Shown: one piece after another, positions 20,936 through 21,997 of the stretch
How the letters are laid out: the number at the start of each line of letters is the position of its first letter
How positions within the stretch are numbered: position 1 is the stretch's first letter
Assembly (NCBI GenBank): GCA_012798335.1
Contig: JAAZNJ010000024.1
Location: forward strand, 1 to 21,997
Direction of reading: 5' to 3'
Source: Candidatus Woesearchaeota archaeon
GTDB taxonomy: Archaea > Nanobdellota > Nanobdellia > Pacearchaeales > GW2011-AR1
Length of the DNA: 21,997 nucleotides
The notes under the pieces: model-generated
What the model was told of the DNA's origin: nothing
The model's database searches: none
Seen by the model: the letters and a program-made list of their open reading frames with translations, nothing else
Position numbers and translations under genes: made by a program

Positions 20936-21997
20936 TTAAGGAGTAAGCCTATCTCTATCCCTTGGGAACATTGTTACTTCTTTGATATTATCAAAACCAC
21001 AAATCATTTGAGTTAATCTTTCTAAACCGATACTCCAACCAGCATGAGGTGGTGCTCCATATCTAAAAGAGTCTATATAATCCTTAAAATTTTGAGGATT
21101 AAGTCCTTTTTGTTTTATTTTTTCTGTTAATAATTCTGGAATATGAATTCTCTGACCTCCTGAAGAAATTTCAACACCCATATATAGAGCATCAAAACCT
21201 TCACTGTATTTAGCATCTGCTTTTCCCTCTTTTGGCATTATATAAAAAGGTTTAATTGAGGTAGGCCATGAATGAGTAAAAACAATATCTCCAGGATATA
21301 ATGCACAAAGTTTTTTTTCTTCTTCGGGTGTGAAATCTTCTCCAACTTTTCCACCAGCTTGTTTTATTGCTGTTTCATAATCTAAATAAACCCCTTTTGG
21401 AACTTTCAAGTTTTTAACTTTAAGAGTTTCAAGTTCTTCTTTACATTTTTCTAAGACTTGTTTTACAATAAATTGAACAACATATTCTAATTCTTTCATT
21501 ATCTCCATTTGATTTTTAAATGCAACTTCAATATCCATCTGTCTTATTTCATTTATATGCCTAGTAGTATTATGTTTTTCAGCTCTCCAAACAGGAGTTA
21601 TTGTAAAAACTTTTTCCATAGAACAAGCAAGCATTTGCTTATATAATTGAGGAGATTGTGCTAAATAAGCTTTTTTTTCAAAATATTGAACAGAGAATAA
21701 TTCTGTTCCACCTTCTGATGCAGAACTAATTATACAAGGAGGTTGAAATTCTAAAAAACCTTTATTATAAAAATATTCTCTAAAAGAATTAGAGATAACA
21801 TTTTGGATTTTAAAAACTGCTTGAACTCTTTTTCTATGAAGATCTAAAAATCTAAAATCCAATCTTTTTGGTAATTCTGTTTTTGAAAATTCAGAAACAT
21901 CTATTGGTAAAAGTTCTTCAGATTTATTTAATATTTCAAGCTTTAATGGAATCACCTCTTTTCCACCAGGCGCTTGTTGAGAAGTTTTAACATTTCC
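20936..21997 (-). CDS. aspS: Aspartyl-tRNA synthetase (partial, N-terminus outside window)
   Basis: The frame stays open to the last base. Before the GTG codon at 21955 it reads GNVKTSQQAPGGKE, which is the end of the N-terminal anticodon-binding OB-fold, so the gene starts beyond the right edge. The catalytic core shows class II motif 1 near RLDFRFLDLH, motif 2 WRAEKHNTTRHINEIRQMDIE, and motif 3 PPHAGWSIGLERL. It ends with NIKEVTMFPRDRDRLTP, the typical AspRS end rather than AsnRS. It charges tRNA-Asp. Whether it also charges tRNA-Asn cannot be judged because the discriminating OB-fold residues are missing from the window. Confidence 0.94.
   Translation of the reverse strand, partial: GNVKTSQQAPGGKEVIPLKLEILNKSEELLPIDVSEFSKTELPKRLDFRFLDLHRKRVQAVFKIQNVISNSFREYFYNKGFLEFQPPCIISSASEGGTELFSVQYFEKKAYLAQSPQLYKQMLACSMEKVFTITPVWRAEKHNTTRHINEIRQMDIEVAFKNQMEIMKELEYVVQFIVKQVLEKCKEELETLKVKNLKVPKGVYLDYETAIKQAGGKVGEDFTPEEEKKLCALYPGDIVFTHSWPTSIKPFYIMPKEGKADAKYSEGFDALYMGVEISSGGQRIHIPELLTEKIKQKGLNPQNFKDYIDSFRYGAPPHAGWSIGLERLTQMICGFDNIKEVTMFPRDRDRLTP

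Noticed and set aside
21945..21955. GAGGTGATT before aspS as a Shine-Dalgarno, and GTG at 21955 as its start
   Set aside because: The reading frame continues upstream to the window edge with AspRS-like sequence (APGGKEVIP), so these bases code for Glu-Val-Ile.

Overview
The window is strongly AT-rich DNA from an archaeon. The evidence is domain-level: release factor aRF1 with NIKS and GGQ motifs, RNA polymerase subunit L, an MBF1-like factor, archaeal-type NAC, Sec61-beta, RadB, an Nre repair protein with a PCNA-binding tail, archaeal-type ValRS, TrpRS and AspRS, and TATA-box promoters about 25 nt upstream of start codons (leaderless transcripts). Short proteins, short gaps and a bacterial-looking MetRS suggest a small-genome DPANN lineage such as Woesearchaeota or Pacearchaeota. 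That placement is inference; no rRNA is present.

Left edge (1-2471): a partial thioredoxin-CcdA type membrane protein and a membrane-anchored winged-helix protein on the minus strand. A palindrome brackets the TATA box of the former. Next come three GC-rich 52-bp tandem repeats ending exactly at the 3' end of a tRNA-Gly(CCC), then an unrecognised 115-aa protein.

Middle left (2541-6234): metG (+), then on the minus strand a pair (helical protein + MinD-type ATPase) and a sec61-beta/NAC pair. The sec61-beta gene is 52 codons long. It shares one palindromic TATA box with the divergent valS.

Middle (6285-13314): a plus-strand run valS, aRF1, scpB, GT2 glycosyltransferase, membrane-anchored thioredoxin-fold protein, MBF1-like protein, rpoL, mostly with 1-20 nt gaps up to the thioredoxin-fold gene. 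It mixes translation, chromosome organisation, envelope and transcription genes.

Middle right (13316-17071): trpS (-) diverges from radB (+), which is followed by a 4-TM protein and an Nre repair protein. Between Nre and topA lies a very small transcription unit encoding a 16-residue lysine/alanine peptide behind a perfect Shine-Dalgarno sequence.

Right (17211-21997): topA and a metallophosphoesterase (-), a small winged-helix protein (+), tRNA-Lys(CTT) (-), and aspS (-), which runs off the right end. Most genes serve information processing: four aminoacyl-tRNA synthetases, two tRNAs, termination, nascent-chain handling and secretion, transcription, and DNA topology and repair. The best candidates for something undescribed are the tiny lysine peptide unit, the tRNA-linked tandem repeat, and the palindromic operator beside the membrane-bound regulator.
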